This document shows positions 1 through 8,066 of a stretch of DNA of 64,000 nucleotides, one piece after another. Position numbers and translations under genes: made by a program. Position 1 is the first letter of the stretch. Each line of letters begins with the position of its first letter. The notes under the pieces are model-generated. The model made no database searches, was not told the DNA's origin, and saw only the letters and a program-made list of their open reading frames with translations. Origin of the DNA: Algoriphagus oliviformis (GTDB taxonomy: Bacteria > Bacteroidota > Bacteroidia > Cytophagales > Cyclobacteriaceae); assembly GCF_017254915.1 (NCBI RefSeq), contig NZ_JAFKCT010000007.1, forward strand, positions 151,775 through 215,774, in the 5' to 3' direction.

Positions 1-59
1 GAAAAATCCACCTGGCGGACTTGGGTTAAAAACTCATCGAGGGGCATCGGCTGGTCCAT
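1..59 (-). CDS. N-terminal 19 codons of an unidentified protein, cut by the window edge
   Basis: A minus-strand frame opens with ATG at 59-57 and stays open to the window edge. It starts 11 bases after the stop of the phosphatase gene, in the same direction, so it is probably co-transcribed with it. The visible residues begin MDQPMPLDEFLTQVRQ. That is too little to assign a family. There is no Shine-Dalgarno sequence, as is usual in this window. Confidence 0.45.
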   Translation of the reverse strand, partial: MDQPMPLDEFLTQVRQVDF

Positions 60-70
60 CCCCTAAGATA

Positions 71-397
71 CTACAAACCTTTCAGGTAGGGGGAAACTGA
101 TGTGGTAATGCTTTCTATGAGCTCTTCATCCATATATCGGTAGTCGTCAGGTATTTCGAGAACCACTATTTTTTTATGGGAGGTCTCAAGGGGAAACTTT
201 TGGACGAGTCGTTGCTTATGTTTTTTCTCCATCGCAAAAACCACATCGGCCCATTCAATCAGCTTTGCGTTGACTTTGGTCTTGGCGGAAGGTTCGGTGC
301 CGGCGGATTTCGCAGTGATTCCTTGCCGGTTTTTATATATGGCTTCGGCTGTTGGGCTTCTCCATAGATTCCTGCTACATACAAAAAGCAAATTCAC
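71..397 (-). CDS. Small low-molecular-weight protein tyrosine phosphatase family protein (COG4551-like)
   Basis: The 108-residue protein begins with a beta strand followed by the P-loop C-x5-R-S (Cys7 to Arg13, VCSRNLWRSPT). This is the phosphate-binding and catalytic signature of low-molecular-weight phosphotyrosine phosphatases. At 108 residues it is clearly shorter than the classical ~150-160 residue enzymes. It matches the compact bacterial subgroup, in which the C-terminal general-acid loop is reduced. The acidic stretch IPDDYRYMDEEL may supply the general acid, but that is inference. Its physiological substrate cannot be told from the sequence. Confidence 0.8.
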   Translation of the reverse strand: MNLLFVCSRNLWRSPTAEAIYKNRQGITAKSAGTEPSAKTKVNAKLIEWADVVFAMEKKHKQRLVQKFPLETSHKKIVVLEIPDDYRYMDEELIESITTSVSPYLKGL

Positions 398-424
398 GTT
401 AGCTCGATTAATGTTAGTAGAGGT

Positions 425-1396
425 TTATTTGCTCTTCCATTCCATCACTTCCATCTCGCTGAGCTCCGGGCCACCGCCGCGGTTGGCGGAGCCAGCTTGG
501 ACGTAGATCTTTCCGTCCAGATACGCCACTCCGGTGCCGTGTCGGCCTTGGAGTAGGTTGGGCAGCTTGCTCCAGGTATGGCTGCGGGTGTCGAGGACTT
601 CCACTTCGGCATGGGCCGGGACTTGTACGCCGCTTTCCCCGTTCATTACGATGAGGTAAGGGCCGATTCCCAGGTTGGAGTTGCCCGCGCGCTCGGTAGG
701 GATGCCGGCATCGATGGTCGTCCAGGTGCCAGTCTTGAAGTCGTAGTAGTCCACTTCCTTGATCGTGGTGTCGATCACCCGGTTGTTTTTTGCATTGGAG
801 GTTCTGCCTCCCGCGAGGTAGAGCCGGTCGCCGACCATGGCCGCGCTCACGTGGTCTCTGGCTCTAGGAGCATCGGGGAGGGTGGTCCACTTGCCGGTCT
901 TTGGGTCCAGCTCGTCAAACCAAGCCACGAATCCATCCCAGTGTCCGTCCTGTATGCCGCAGACCACATAGATCTTGTCCTTGCGGACAAAGACCCCAGC
1001 GGAGCCGCGCAATCTGTTTTCGGGAAGCTTGGGACCATCTCTCCAAGTCTTGGTTTTGGGGTTGAAAATCAACGCATTTGCAATCGGTGTCTCATGGGGA
1101 TAGCCGCCCGTCAGCGCGCCGATAACCCAGATTTCCCCCTGATAGCTGACCGCCTGGAAGTGGCTGATCTCCATGGGAGCGTCGGCTACCTTCGTCCAGG
1201 TATTGGTTTTGGGATTGTATTCCTCGACCGGCCTTTTGCCACGTCCACCTAGGGAATAAAGCTTGCCCTCGCATGCTACAAAGGAATTTTCATGGCGCGG
1301 AGTGGCTTCGGTCTTCGGCGTGACGACAGTCCACGACTCCTGGGCGTGGAGTTGGAGGATGAAGAAGAAAAGGAGTGCAGTCAGGATGGGTTTCAT
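425..1396 (-). CDS. Exported Kelch-repeat beta-propeller protein
   Basis: The 323-residue protein has a signal peptide of about 18 residues (MKPILTALLFFFILQLHAQ) and then Kelch-type blades. Repeated features are a Gly-Gly pair after a strand (SLGGRG, LAGGRTS), a following Tyr and Trp, and motifs such as 'NTWTKVADAP' and 'KTWRDGPKLP'. About six blades are expected for this length, as in a galactose-oxidase-like or N-acetylneuraminate-epimerase-like propeller. The galactose oxidase Cys/Tyr copper site is not evident, so an enzymatic role is not claimed. A period-7 repeat array abuts its start codon. Confidence 0.8.
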   Translation of the reverse strand: MKPILTALLFFFILQLHAQESWTVVTPKTEATPRHENSFVACEGKLYSLGGRGKRPVEEYNPKTNTWTKVADAPMEISHFQAVSYQGEIWVIGALTGGYPHETPIANALIFNPKTKTWRDGPKLPENRLRGSAGVFVRKDKIYVVCGIQDGHWDGFVAWFDELDPKTGKWTTLPDAPRARDHVSAAMVGDRLYLAGGRTSNAKNNRVIDTTIKEVDYYDFKTGTWTTIDAGIPTERAGNSNLGIGPYLIVMNGESGVQVPAHAEVEVLDTRSHTWSKLPNLLQGRHGTGVAYLDGKIYVQAGSANRGGGPELSEMEVMEWKSK

Positions 1397-1431
1397 GATT
1401 TCGGATTTCAGATTGGGGATTTCGGTTGGCG
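1397..1431 (-). repeat. Period-7 array abutting the Kelch start codon
   Basis: Five consecutive heptamers of the type GATTTCG (plus strand) run directly from the base next to the Kelch ATG. On the coding strand they read CGAAATC-like units that end exactly at the ATG. The third unit is divergent (GATTGGG). This is one of the arrays discussed in the findings. Confidence 0.75.
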
Positions 1432-1506
1432 CATTACCGAAAAATTTCGAATTTCAGATAGAAGTCGCGTCTCAAAGGTTTTCAATATCGCAAACGCTGA
1501 ATTTGC

Positions 1507-1869
1507 ATGAAAGAGCAACTGAAAATTCGCTTTAAAAAATTCGCCTTGAGCGTCATATCACTTTGCGAGTCCCTGCCCAAGAGGAATTCAACTTTTACGC
1601 TTAGTAACCAGATTATTAGATCTTCGACTTCAATGGGAGCGAACTATAGATCAGCGTTAAGAGGACGTTCTGCCGCTGAATTTCTTGCAAAGCTGGGAAT
1701 AGTGGAAGAGGAGTCGGACGAGACCTTGTATTGGTTGGAGTTGATTTCCGAGTCGTCTTTGGCGAAACCCGAAGTAGTGGAGCCGCTTTGGAAAGAGTGC
1801 AATGAGCTGTTATCCATCGTGGTAGCTACGATCAATACCACCCGGAGGAATCAAAAAGCTTCAAAATAG
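1507..1869 (+). CDS. Four-helix-bundle protein (23S rRNA intervening-sequence protein family)
   Basis: The 120-residue protein shows the family layout: an N-terminal FKKFALSVISLCESLPK helix, then 'LSNQIIRSSTSMGANYRSALRGRS', then 'EFLAKLGIVEEESDETLYWLELI', then a C-terminal helix with conserved 'LLSIVVATINTTRRN'. Such proteins were first found encoded inside 23S rRNA intervening sequences. They also resemble the Avd accessory protein of diversity-generating retroelements. Here it stands alone, with no rRNA and no reverse transcriptase nearby. Its function is unknown. Period-7 arrays in inverted orientation lie on both sides (1397-1431 and 1896-1930). Confidence 0.85.
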   Translation: MKEQLKIRFKKFALSVISLCESLPKRNSTFTLSNQIIRSSTSMGANYRSALRGRSAAEFLAKLGIVEEESDETLYWLELISESSLAKPEVVEPLWKECNELLSIVVATINTTRRNQKASK

Positions 1870-1895
1870 CAGTCTAACGTTGGTATTTGTGATTT

Positions 1896-1930
1896 GCTCC
1901 GAAATCAGAAATCAAAAATCCGACATTGGA
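1896..1930 (-). repeat. Period-7 array abutting the DUF2490 stop codon
   Basis: Reading the minus strand, the TGA stop at 1933-1931 is followed at once by five heptamers of the type TCTGATT (TCGGATT, TTTGATT and others). The array is the inverse complement of the one at 1397-1431 in unit type (GATT versus AATC on the coding strand). Confidence 0.7.
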
Positions 1931-2770
1931 TCAGTCAATATCGTTGGACACCATATCAAAGGTGTCCCGAGTCACATGCTTGAAATTCCACTTCAGCGCC
2001 AAGGTAGGTCCGTAGTACACGTCAAATTGATGGCCATTGCTGCGAAGCTGCATTTGCGCGATGATCCCCGCGAGGACATGCAGGTTTTTGGTGACGCCGG
2101 CGCTGTAGTACACAGATTGTCTGAGGATGTCAAACCTGTTTTCGGCATAATCCTTAGATGGAAACTTAAACATGACCTCGGTGTAGTAGGAAATGTTGGC
2201 CGATTTGAAAATCGGGTTTTCGCCCTGCCGCAAGTAATGGTTTACCCCAAATCTGCCCCGTAGTCGTGGGATGGTGCGTTGTATTCCGTTCTGATCTTCA
2301 AAGAACTTAGTCTCGAAACGTACCTGTTCAAAAAGGCTTCCCTTGGGCAGATTTTGCATGTAGGTTCCCATCAAAATCAGTCTCCGCTCCAGGATTTCGG
2401 GATTGCCAGCCTCCTCGATTTCATACTTCTTGTTTCTCGCATAGCCCACGTAAAACTTCATGTGCTTGAACCCAGAGTAAACCAGCCAGGGCCGGATCAC
2501 GAAGCGCTGCACGTAGGCAAATGGGTTGGAGTTGGTGTAGGCGCCTTGGGTGACGAGCTGCATATCTACTTGCCCGGAGAGCTTCCATTTGTCCGCCAGC
2601 GGAAAGGCGACATCTATTTCCCCGATGGAGGCAGGGATGAATCCCAACTGATAGCTGGGCTCGGACTGGGCCGCCAACCTCTGGGGAAGGATGGTAAGGG
2701 TCAGTGGGAAAATGAGGAGGGCAAACCACTGCGCCAGGTTTGGGATGCCCTTTTTTACAAGCTCGACCAT
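1931..2770 (-). CDS. DUF2490 family protein, predicted outer-membrane or periplasmic
   Basis: I chose the ATG at 2770-2768 because it gives a good signal peptide (MVELVKKGIPNLAQW, then FALLIFPLTLTILPQRLAAQ). The frame stays open to a further ATG at 2824. The mature part is rich in aromatic strands such as 'WLVYSGFKHMKFYVGYARNKKY' and 'NISYYTEVMFKFPSKDYAENRFD', typical of DUF2490 beta-barrel-like proteins of Bacteroidetes. The function is unknown. It lies downstream of the aromatic operon in the same direction, but about 100 bases separate it from tyrA, so co-transcription is uncertain. Confidence 0.7.
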   Translation of the reverse strand: MVELVKKGIPNLAQWFALLIFPLTLTILPQRLAAQSEPSYQLGFIPASIGEIDVAFPLADKWKLSGQVDMQLVTQGAYTNSNPFAYVQRFVIRPWLVYSGFKHMKFYVGYARNKKYEIEEAGNPEILERRLILMGTYMQNLPKGSLFEQVRFETKFFEDQNGIQRTIPRLRGRFGVNHYLRQGENPIFKSANISYYTEVMFKFPSKDYAENRFDILRQSVYYSAGVTKNLHVLAGIIAQMQLRSNGHQFDVYYGPTLALKWNFKHVTRDTFDMVSNDID

Positions 2771-2868
2771 GGAAAAGTCTGTTTGAAAGTCGGAAAAAAG
2801 AAAGGAATGGATCAGTATGCCCAATAAGCAAATCTAATCCATTCCATCAAAAAACTCGTTTCGACTGG

Positions 2869-3717
2869 CTATTTACCCAGATCCAAAATATCCCGGATTT
2901 TGTTGATTTCGGCCATTTTGTCGAAGAGTGCGGGGCTATCCTCAGAGGCGATTTTTTCACGGAAAGCTTGGAGGTTGGCGATGTAGCCGTCCAGGGCAGC
3001 GAGGATGTTTTCCTTGTTTTCGGTGAAAATGGGTGCCCACATGGCAGGGCTCGACTTGGCCAGACGCACCGTTGAGGCAAAACCCGATCCGGCCATGTCA
3101 AAAATGTTTTTCTCATCAGCCATCTTCTGCAGCACCGTCTCTCCCAGCATAAAGGAGGAAATGTGGGAAAGGTGGGAGACAAAAGCCAGGTGCCGGTCGT
3201 GCTCCTCAGGATCCATGAAGCGCAGCTTCAGGTTCAGCGCGTCAAAGAGTTTGTAGGCCTTTTCCTTGAGATGTAGGTCGGTTTTTTCCAGCTCGCAGAC
3301 GATCATCACCTTGCGGTCGAGCAGCTCGGCAAAGGCCGCCTTGGGTCCTGAGTACTCCGTGCCGGCAATGGGGTGTGCGGCAAGGTATTGCTTGCGCTTG
3401 GGGTGCTCCGCGATGAGCTGGCAGAGCTTGGCCTTGGTGGAGCCGAGGTCAAATACGAGGGAGTTTTCATCCACCTGATCCAGAGTTTGGAGCAAAAGAT
3501 CTCCCAGGGTGTCGGCCGGAGTAGCCAAGATGACCAGATCCGTGTCCGCGTCCGGAGTTTCTTTTGCCTCAGTGATAATGCCCAGCGTCAGGGCATCCTT
3601 CAGGTGTTGGGGATTGGAGTCGAAGCCGCTGATGGCCAGCTCGGGGAATTTTTGTCTGGCACCCAGGCCAAATGAACCTCCCAAAAGTCCCAGTCCTATG
3701 ATGTGTATTTTTTTCAT
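2869..3717 (-). CDS. tyrA: Prephenate dehydrogenase
   Basis: The 282-residue protein begins with a Rossmann NAD(P)-binding segment (IHIIGLGLLGGSFGLG), as in TyrA. It continues with the family motif 'HPIAGTEYSGPKAAF', which holds the substrate and catalytic His region, and 'HLAFVSHLSHISSF', another TyrA hallmark. It converts prephenate to 4-hydroxyphenylpyruvate for tyrosine. It has no fused chorismate mutase; that activity is on the DAHP synthase at the head of the same operon. It is the last gene of the aromatic cluster, 6 bases after the aminotransferase. Confidence 0.93.
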   Translation of the reverse strand: MKKIHIIGLGLLGGSFGLGARQKFPELAISGFDSNPQHLKDALTLGIITEAKETPDADTDLVILATPADTLGDLLLQTLDQVDENSLVFDLGSTKAKLCQLIAEHPKRKQYLAAHPIAGTEYSGPKAAFAELLDRKVMIVCELEKTDLHLKEKAYKLFDALNLKLRFMDPEEHDRHLAFVSHLSHISSFMLGETVLQKMADEKNIFDMAGSGFASTVRLAKSSPAMWAPIFTENKENILAALDGYIANLQAFREKIASEDSPALFDKMAEINKIRDILDLGK

Positions 3718-3723
3718 TTCAGC

Positions 3724-4872
3724 TTAGGGTTTGATACGGTTGATAGCCTCCAGGATTTTGAATTCGGGCATGCAGAGCGAAAAGCGTACGTAGTCTTTGC
3801 CTGCCGAACCGAAGATCTTACCCGGAGTGATAAAGATGTTTTTTTCGTACAGCAGCCAGTCCACCAGCTCCTCGGCGGCTTTGCCTTCCGGCATTTTGCA
3901 CCAAACGAAAAGTCCGGTGGCCTTGGGATCATAGCTCAGTCCCAGCTTTTCGGCCAGCTTCCAGATCAGTTTTCTGCGGCTGGTGTAGATTTCGTTTTGC
4001 TCCGCAAACCAGCTTTGACCCAGGCTGAGTGCGGCGATGGCACCCTTTTGCAAGCCGAGAAACATGCCCGAGTCCATGTTGGACTTGACTTTCAATACGG
4101 CTTCGACCCAGTCGGCCCTGCCGCAGAGCATGCCGATTCGCCAGCCAGGCATGTTGAAGGTTTTGCTAAGCGAATTAAGCTCCAGCGCGACCTCTTTTCC
4201 GCCAGGCAAGCCGAGTATGCTCAGTGGCTCCTCGTTGAGGATGTGGCTGTAGGGGTTGTCGTTGATGAGGACGAGCTGGTGGCGCTGCGCAAAGGCGATG
4301 AGCTCGGCGAGGATTTCCCGTGATCCCGCTACGCCGGTGGGCATGTGGGGATAGTTGATCCACATCAGCTTCACGCGGCTGAGATCGGTTTTTTCCAGTT
4401 CCTCCAGCATTGGCCGGCCTTTTTTCTCCAGGTCAATTTCGTAGAAAACAGGCTCCGCTTCTAGCAGTCGTGTCACGGAGGTATAGGTCGGGTAGCCCGG
4501 ATTGGGCACCAAGACCTGGTCGCCGGGATTCAAAAAAGCCGTGCTGATATGCAGGATTCCCTCTTTGGAACCCATGAGCGGCAGGATTTCCTTGCTCGGA
4601 TTGAGGTCGACGCCATATTCTCTGGAGTAGAATCCCGCCATGGCGGCACGCAGCTCGGGAATCCCCTGATAGCTCTGGTAGCCGTGGGCGTGGGGATTTT
4701 GGGCGGTGTTTTTCAGCGCTTCGATCACCGTTTTGTCCGGTGCGAGATCTGGAGAGCCGATGCCCAGGTTGATCACGGGCTTTCCCTCGGAGACCATCTG
4801 GCCCACCTCGCGGAGTTTGGCAGAGAAGTAGTATTCTTCTACCGTATTGATTCGGTTGGCAAATCCCTTCAT
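3724..4872 (-). CDS. Class I/II PLP-dependent aminotransferase, probably aromatic
   Basis: The 382-residue fold-type I aminotransferase has the PLP lysine in SLSKTFNMPGWRIGMLCG, the 'NYPHMPTG' motif (usually NPNNPTG) and a C-terminal 'VRFSLCMP' (Arg binding the substrate carboxylate). Annotation pipelines would call it an aspartate or LL-diaminopimelate-type aminotransferase. Its position between prephenate dehydratase (4-base ATGA overlap at 4869-4872) and prephenate dehydrogenase argues that it transaminates phenylpyruvate and 4-hydroxyphenylpyruvate. That substrate choice is inferred from context only. Confidence 0.88.
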   Translation of the reverse strand: MKGFANRINTVEEYYFSAKLREVGQMVSEGKPVINLGIGSPDLAPDKTVIEALKNTAQNPHAHGYQSYQGIPELRAAMAGFYSREYGVDLNPSKEILPLMGSKEGILHISTAFLNPGDQVLVPNPGYPTYTSVTRLLEAEPVFYEIDLEKKGRPMLEELEKTDLSRVKLMWINYPHMPTGVAGSREILAELIAFAQRHQLVLINDNPYSHILNEEPLSILGLPGGKEVALELNSLSKTFNMPGWRIGMLCGRADWVEAVLKVKSNMDSGMFLGLQKGAIAALSLGQSWFAEQNEIYTSRRKLIWKLAEKLGLSYDPKATGLFVWCKMPEGKAAEELVDWLLYEKNIFITPGKIFGSAGKDYVRFSLCMPEFKILEAINRIKP

Positions 4873-5693
4873 TTTTTGCTGCTTTTGTATTCGCCAAATA
4901 TTTTCAAGTCTCCAAAGTCGCCGGTGATCAGGTCCATGGCTTCGCGAAACTGGTTGTAATCACGGAATTCCGCATCGATGAAGAAGGCGTATTCCCAGGG
5001 TTTTTCGATCACGGGGATGGATTGGATCTTGCTCAGGTTGAGGTTTTTGTCTGCAAGCATCGTGAGCAGCTTGGCCAGGCCTCCCGCCTGATTTTTGATC
5101 GTCACTTTGAAAGAGGCCTTGTTGGGAAGGATCTTGGTCTGGACTTTCTCTTTTTGCAGGATGATGAAGCGGGTATAGTTTTCCTTCACCGTCTGGATGT
5201 CCGGCGCCACGATCTCCAGTCCGTAGATCTCGGCCGCGATCACACTGGCGATGGCCGCCGTACCCTTCAGCTGTCCCTCGGCGATGCGCTGGGCCACGAG
5301 GGCGGTGTCCACGTCGTCGTATTGGGTGATGTGTGGGTGCTTCGCAAAGAAGGTCTTGCACTGCAGCAGGGCCATTGGATGGGAGCGGACTTCGGTGATC
5401 TCTTCGATGGTTTGTCCCGGCAAAGCCATCAGCTGATGGGCGATGGGCAGGTAGTATTCGTCCCGTATATAAAGCCCGTAGCGATCGATCAGGTCGTAGT
5501 TGGGCAGGATGGCACCGGCGATGGAGTTTTCGATGGCCATCACGCCAAAGTCAGCCTCTCCGGTTGCGACGGTCTTGGCCACCGGCTCAAAGGTGTTGAA
5601 AGGCAGAATCTCACAGCCTTCGCCGAAGTTTCTGAGCGCCACCTGATGGTGGAAAGATCCGGGCACGCCCTGGATGGCAATCTTCAGGCTCAT
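4869..5693 (-). CDS. pheA: Prephenate dehydratase with ACT domain
   Basis: The start is the ATG at 5693-5691, which overlaps the aroA stop by ATGA and begins MSLKIAIQGVPGSFHHQVA. This matches the family N-terminus, whereas the longer open frame adds 17 residues of non-conserved sequence. The 274-residue product has the dehydratase domain (FGVMAIENSIAGAI, and the TRF motif in 'NYTRFIIL') and then a C-terminal ACT domain from about residue 195 (KASFKVTIKNQAGGLAKLLTML). The ACT domain normally gives phenylalanine feedback inhibition. The enzyme makes phenylpyruvate from prephenate. Confidence 0.93.
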   Translation of the reverse strand: MSLKIAIQGVPGSFHHQVALRNFGEGCEILPFNTFEPVAKTVATGEADFGVMAIENSIAGAILPNYDLIDRYGLYIRDEYYLPIAHQLMALPGQTIEEITEVRSHPMALLQCKTFFAKHPHITQYDDVDTALVAQRIAEGQLKGTAAIASVIAAEIYGLEIVAPDIQTVKENYTRFIILQKEKVQTKILPNKASFKVTIKNQAGGLAKLLTMLADKNLNLSKIQSIPVIEKPWEYAFFIDAEFRDYNQFREAMDLITGDFGDLKIFGEYKSSKK

Positions 5694-6922
5694 GCAGTTT
5701 CCGGTTTTTCGGTGGAGATTCCTATCAGTTCGCAATGCTTCCAAAAGCTCGGGTAGGACTTGTTGACCACTTCCGGATCCTCGATGAGCACTTCGGTTTT
5801 GGTAAGTAGAGGCATGAAAGCCATGGCCATGCGGTGGTCGTCGTAGGTGTGGATCTGCACCTTGGAAGGCATCGTCACCGATGGGATGACCTGGTACACT
5901 TCCGGCTCGATCTCGCGCAGCTCGGCGTTGAATTTGGCCAGCTCCTGCTGCAGGGCGTAGATTCGGTCGGTTTCCTTGATTTTGAGGCTTTCCAGTCCGG
6001 TGAAAATGGCATCCTGTCCCAAGATCGCGCAGGTCACCGCCACGGTCTGAGCCAAGTCAGGGCAGTGGGTGAAATCCCACTTTTTCAATCCTTTGACCGG
6101 CTGCTTTTTCAGCAACACGCCGCCCTTCTCGAAGGTGGATTTTATGCCGAGAAACTCCATGATCTCCACGATCGCGGAGTCGCCTTGGAGGCTGTTTTCC
6201 TTCAAGCCTTCCAAAAACAAGGCTCCCTCGTCCGCGCAGGCCAGGAGGCTAAACCAGTAGCTGGCGCCAGACCAGTCGCTTTCCACAGCGAAAGCGGTAG
6301 GCTGATAAGCTTGGTGCGCCACCCGGATTTTGTTGTCCTCCCAGCTGTACTCGATGCCAAACTGAGTCATCAGCTCCAGGGTCATCTCGATATAGGTGCG
6401 GCTGCCCACTTTGCCTTCAAGCTCGATTTCCAGGCCCTGGGGCAAGATCGGAGCGATCATCAGCATGGCGGAAATGTACTGGCTGGAGACGTCTCCGCGG
6501 ATCTTGACCTTGTCTGTAAGCTGCTCAGGCAGGCCGTGGATGGCCAGGGGAGGATAGCCCTCCGCATTGAGGTAATGGATCTCCGCGCCTATGGAGCGCA
6601 GCGCGTCCACGAGGATGCCGATGGGGCGCTCGCACATGCGGGCCGTGCCGGTCATGACCTTTTTCTGGTTGGTCACGGTGGCATAGGCCGTCAAAAAACG
6701 CATGGTCGTGCCCGCGTCCAGCACGTCAAAGACCGGCGGGCTGCTCTTCAGCAGGCGGATCATGGTCTGGGTATCACGGGCCTCGGCGAGGTTGCTGAGG
6801 GTGTTTTCTCCCTCAGTCAGCGCATCGATGACCAGGGCGCGGTTGGATTCGCTCTTGGAGGAGGGAAGCGGAATACGGCTGGGGGCAAATTCGCTTTTTT
6901 GGCTGAGGCGAAGTAGGGTCAT
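5690..6922 (-). CDS. aroA: 3-phosphoshikimate 1-carboxyvinyltransferase (EPSP synthase)
   Basis: The 410-residue protein shows the two-domain EPSP synthase fold markers: 'LPSSKSESNRALVIDAL' near the N-terminus (phosphate binding Lys/Ser/Arg), 'DAGTTMRFLTAY', 'CERPIGILVDALRSIGAEI', 'GDVSSQYISAMLMIAP' and the C-terminal 'DDHRMAMAF'. It joins shikimate-3-phosphate to PEP. The second motif is divergent (DAGTTMRF rather than the common NAGTAMRP), as is usual in this phylum. It sits 18 bases after aroB and overlaps pheA by 4 bases, so translation is probably coupled. Confidence 0.94.
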   Translation of the reverse strand: MTLLRLSQKSEFAPSRIPLPSSKSESNRALVIDALTEGENTLSNLAEARDTQTMIRLLKSSPPVFDVLDAGTTMRFLTAYATVTNQKKVMTGTARMCERPIGILVDALRSIGAEIHYLNAEGYPPLAIHGLPEQLTDKVKIRGDVSSQYISAMLMIAPILPQGLEIELEGKVGSRTYIEMTLELMTQFGIEYSWEDNKIRVAHQAYQPTAFAVESDWSGASYWFSLLACADEGALFLEGLKENSLQGDSAIVEIMEFLGIKSTFEKGGVLLKKQPVKGLKKWDFTHCPDLAQTVAVTCAILGQDAIFTGLESLKIKETDRIYALQQELAKFNAELREIEPEVYQVIPSVTMPSKVQIHTYDDHRMAMAFMPLLTKTEVLIEDPEVVNKSYPSFWKHCELIGISTEKPETA

Positions 6923-6940
6923 GGTTTGAGTAGTCAGGGC

Positions 6941-7984
6941 TTAGGCCGTTTTGAGATTGTGATAGTAGAGGATGGCCTCGCGGATTTCTTCGCGGGTGAC
7001 CGGAATGTTGTAGGTGCAGTCGCCGATGGAGTTCAGCAGGGAAAACAGCACGGTGCTGCCCTCGTTTTTCTTGTCTTGCAGGCAAAGGTCGAGGATGGGG
7101 TCGAGCTCTTCGGGGGAAAAGTCCACTTTCCCATAGATCTGAAACAGGGTTTTGCTGAGCAGGTCCAGCTCTTCAAAGCTGAATCCGACTTTTTGGAAGG
7201 AAAGGAATCCTTCGCAGATCATCCCCAGTGCAATGGCCTCGCCGTGGAGGAGATGGCCCTCCGTGTCCAGAAAGTAGGACTCGAAGGCATGGCCGATGGT
7301 GTGTCCGAAGTTCAGGATCTTGCGAAGTCCGGCTTCTTTGGGGTCGGCCGTGACCACGGCGTTTTTGATTGCGACCGAGTGGTAGATGAGTTTTTCCCAG
7401 TCTTGGCTTTCCCAGCTTTCGGACTTCAGTTCTAGGAAATAGGCTTTGTCCCGGATCAGCCCGTGCTTGAGTATTTCCGCATAGCCGGAGCGAAGTTCGG
7501 CCTGGGGAAGTGTCCCGAGAAATTCTTGGGCAATGAGGACCGTCTCGGGTTCATTGAACACGCCGAGGTGGTTTTTCAGTCCCTGGAAGTCTATGCCCAG
7601 TTTTCCGCCCACGCTGGCATCCACTTGGGAAAGCAGGGTGGTGGGCATGTTGATGAAGCGTATGCCCCTTTTGTAGATGCTCGCGCAAAATCCCCCCATG
7701 TCGGTGACGACGCCACCTCCTATGTTCAGCATCAGGGCTTTTCTGTCCAGTGCTGCCTCGGTCATTTTCTCCCAGATCAGGGAGCAGGTCTGCAGGTTTT
7801 TGTTGATTTCCCCAGCCGGAACGCTGATGAAAACCGTGTCCTCGGGCAAGGCCTGGGAGATCTTGGGAAGGCAATGGGTTTGCGTGTTGCTGTCGGTCAG
7901 GACGACCAGTCTGGAAAAAGAGAGCGAGGCTAAAATCTCCGTAAGCGTCTGCTCTGCCTCGGAGGTGAAAATGACAGGATCCAA
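6941..7984 (-). CDS. aroB: 3-dehydroquinate synthase
   Basis: The 347-residue protein has the NAD-binding 'NIGGGVVTDMGGFCASIYKRG' segment, 'PTTLLSQVDASVGGKLGID', and the metal-binding 'LRSGYAEILKHGLI' and 'LNFGHTIGHAFE' His motifs of dehydroquinate synthases. It acts on DAHP, the product of the preceding gene. A strong hairpin (8020-8050) lies in the 82-base gap to the DAHP synthase gene. Confidence 0.95.
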   Translation of the reverse strand: MDPVIFTSEAEQTLTEILASLSFSRLVVLTDSNTQTHCLPKISQALPEDTVFISVPAGEINKNLQTCSLIWEKMTEAALDRKALMLNIGGGVVTDMGGFCASIYKRGIRFINMPTTLLSQVDASVGGKLGIDFQGLKNHLGVFNEPETVLIAQEFLGTLPQAELRSGYAEILKHGLIRDKAYFLELKSESWESQDWEKLIYHSVAIKNAVVTADPKEAGLRKILNFGHTIGHAFESYFLDTEGHLLHGEAIALGMICEGFLSFQKVGFSFEELDLLSKTLFQIYGKVDFSPEELDPILDLCLQDKKNEGSTVLFSLLNSIGDCTYNIPVTREEIREAILYYHNLKTA

Positions 7985-8019
7985 GGGGCTGGGGGGTTAT
8001 CGGTGTAGGCTAAAGGTAA

Positions 8020-8050
8020 GGAAAGCAGTCTCCAGAAGGGACTGCTTTCC
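8020..8050. promoter_or_regulatory. Perfect 11-bp hairpin between the DAHP synthase gene and aroB
   Basis: GGAAAGCAGTC and its exact inverse are separated by a 9-base loop. No uniform T-run follows on the minus strand (TTACCTTTAGCC), so a simple intrinsic terminator is unlikely. It may be an RNA processing or stability element that sets the ratio of the first gene to the rest. A near-match to the -7 box (TACCTTTA) follows it, so an internal aroB promoter is also possible. Confidence 0.5.
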
Positions 8051-8066
8051 CGGTATGAGAGCAGAT

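Noticed and set aside
1507-1869. IVP gene as evidence for a nearby 23S rRNA
   Set aside because: No rRNA sequence flanks it; protein genes lie on both sides.
5834-6916. A 360-residue plus-strand frame opposite aroA
   Set aside because: aroA has all EPSP synthase motifs on the minus strand, and the plus-strand product is His/Gln/Gly-rich with no recognisable domain.
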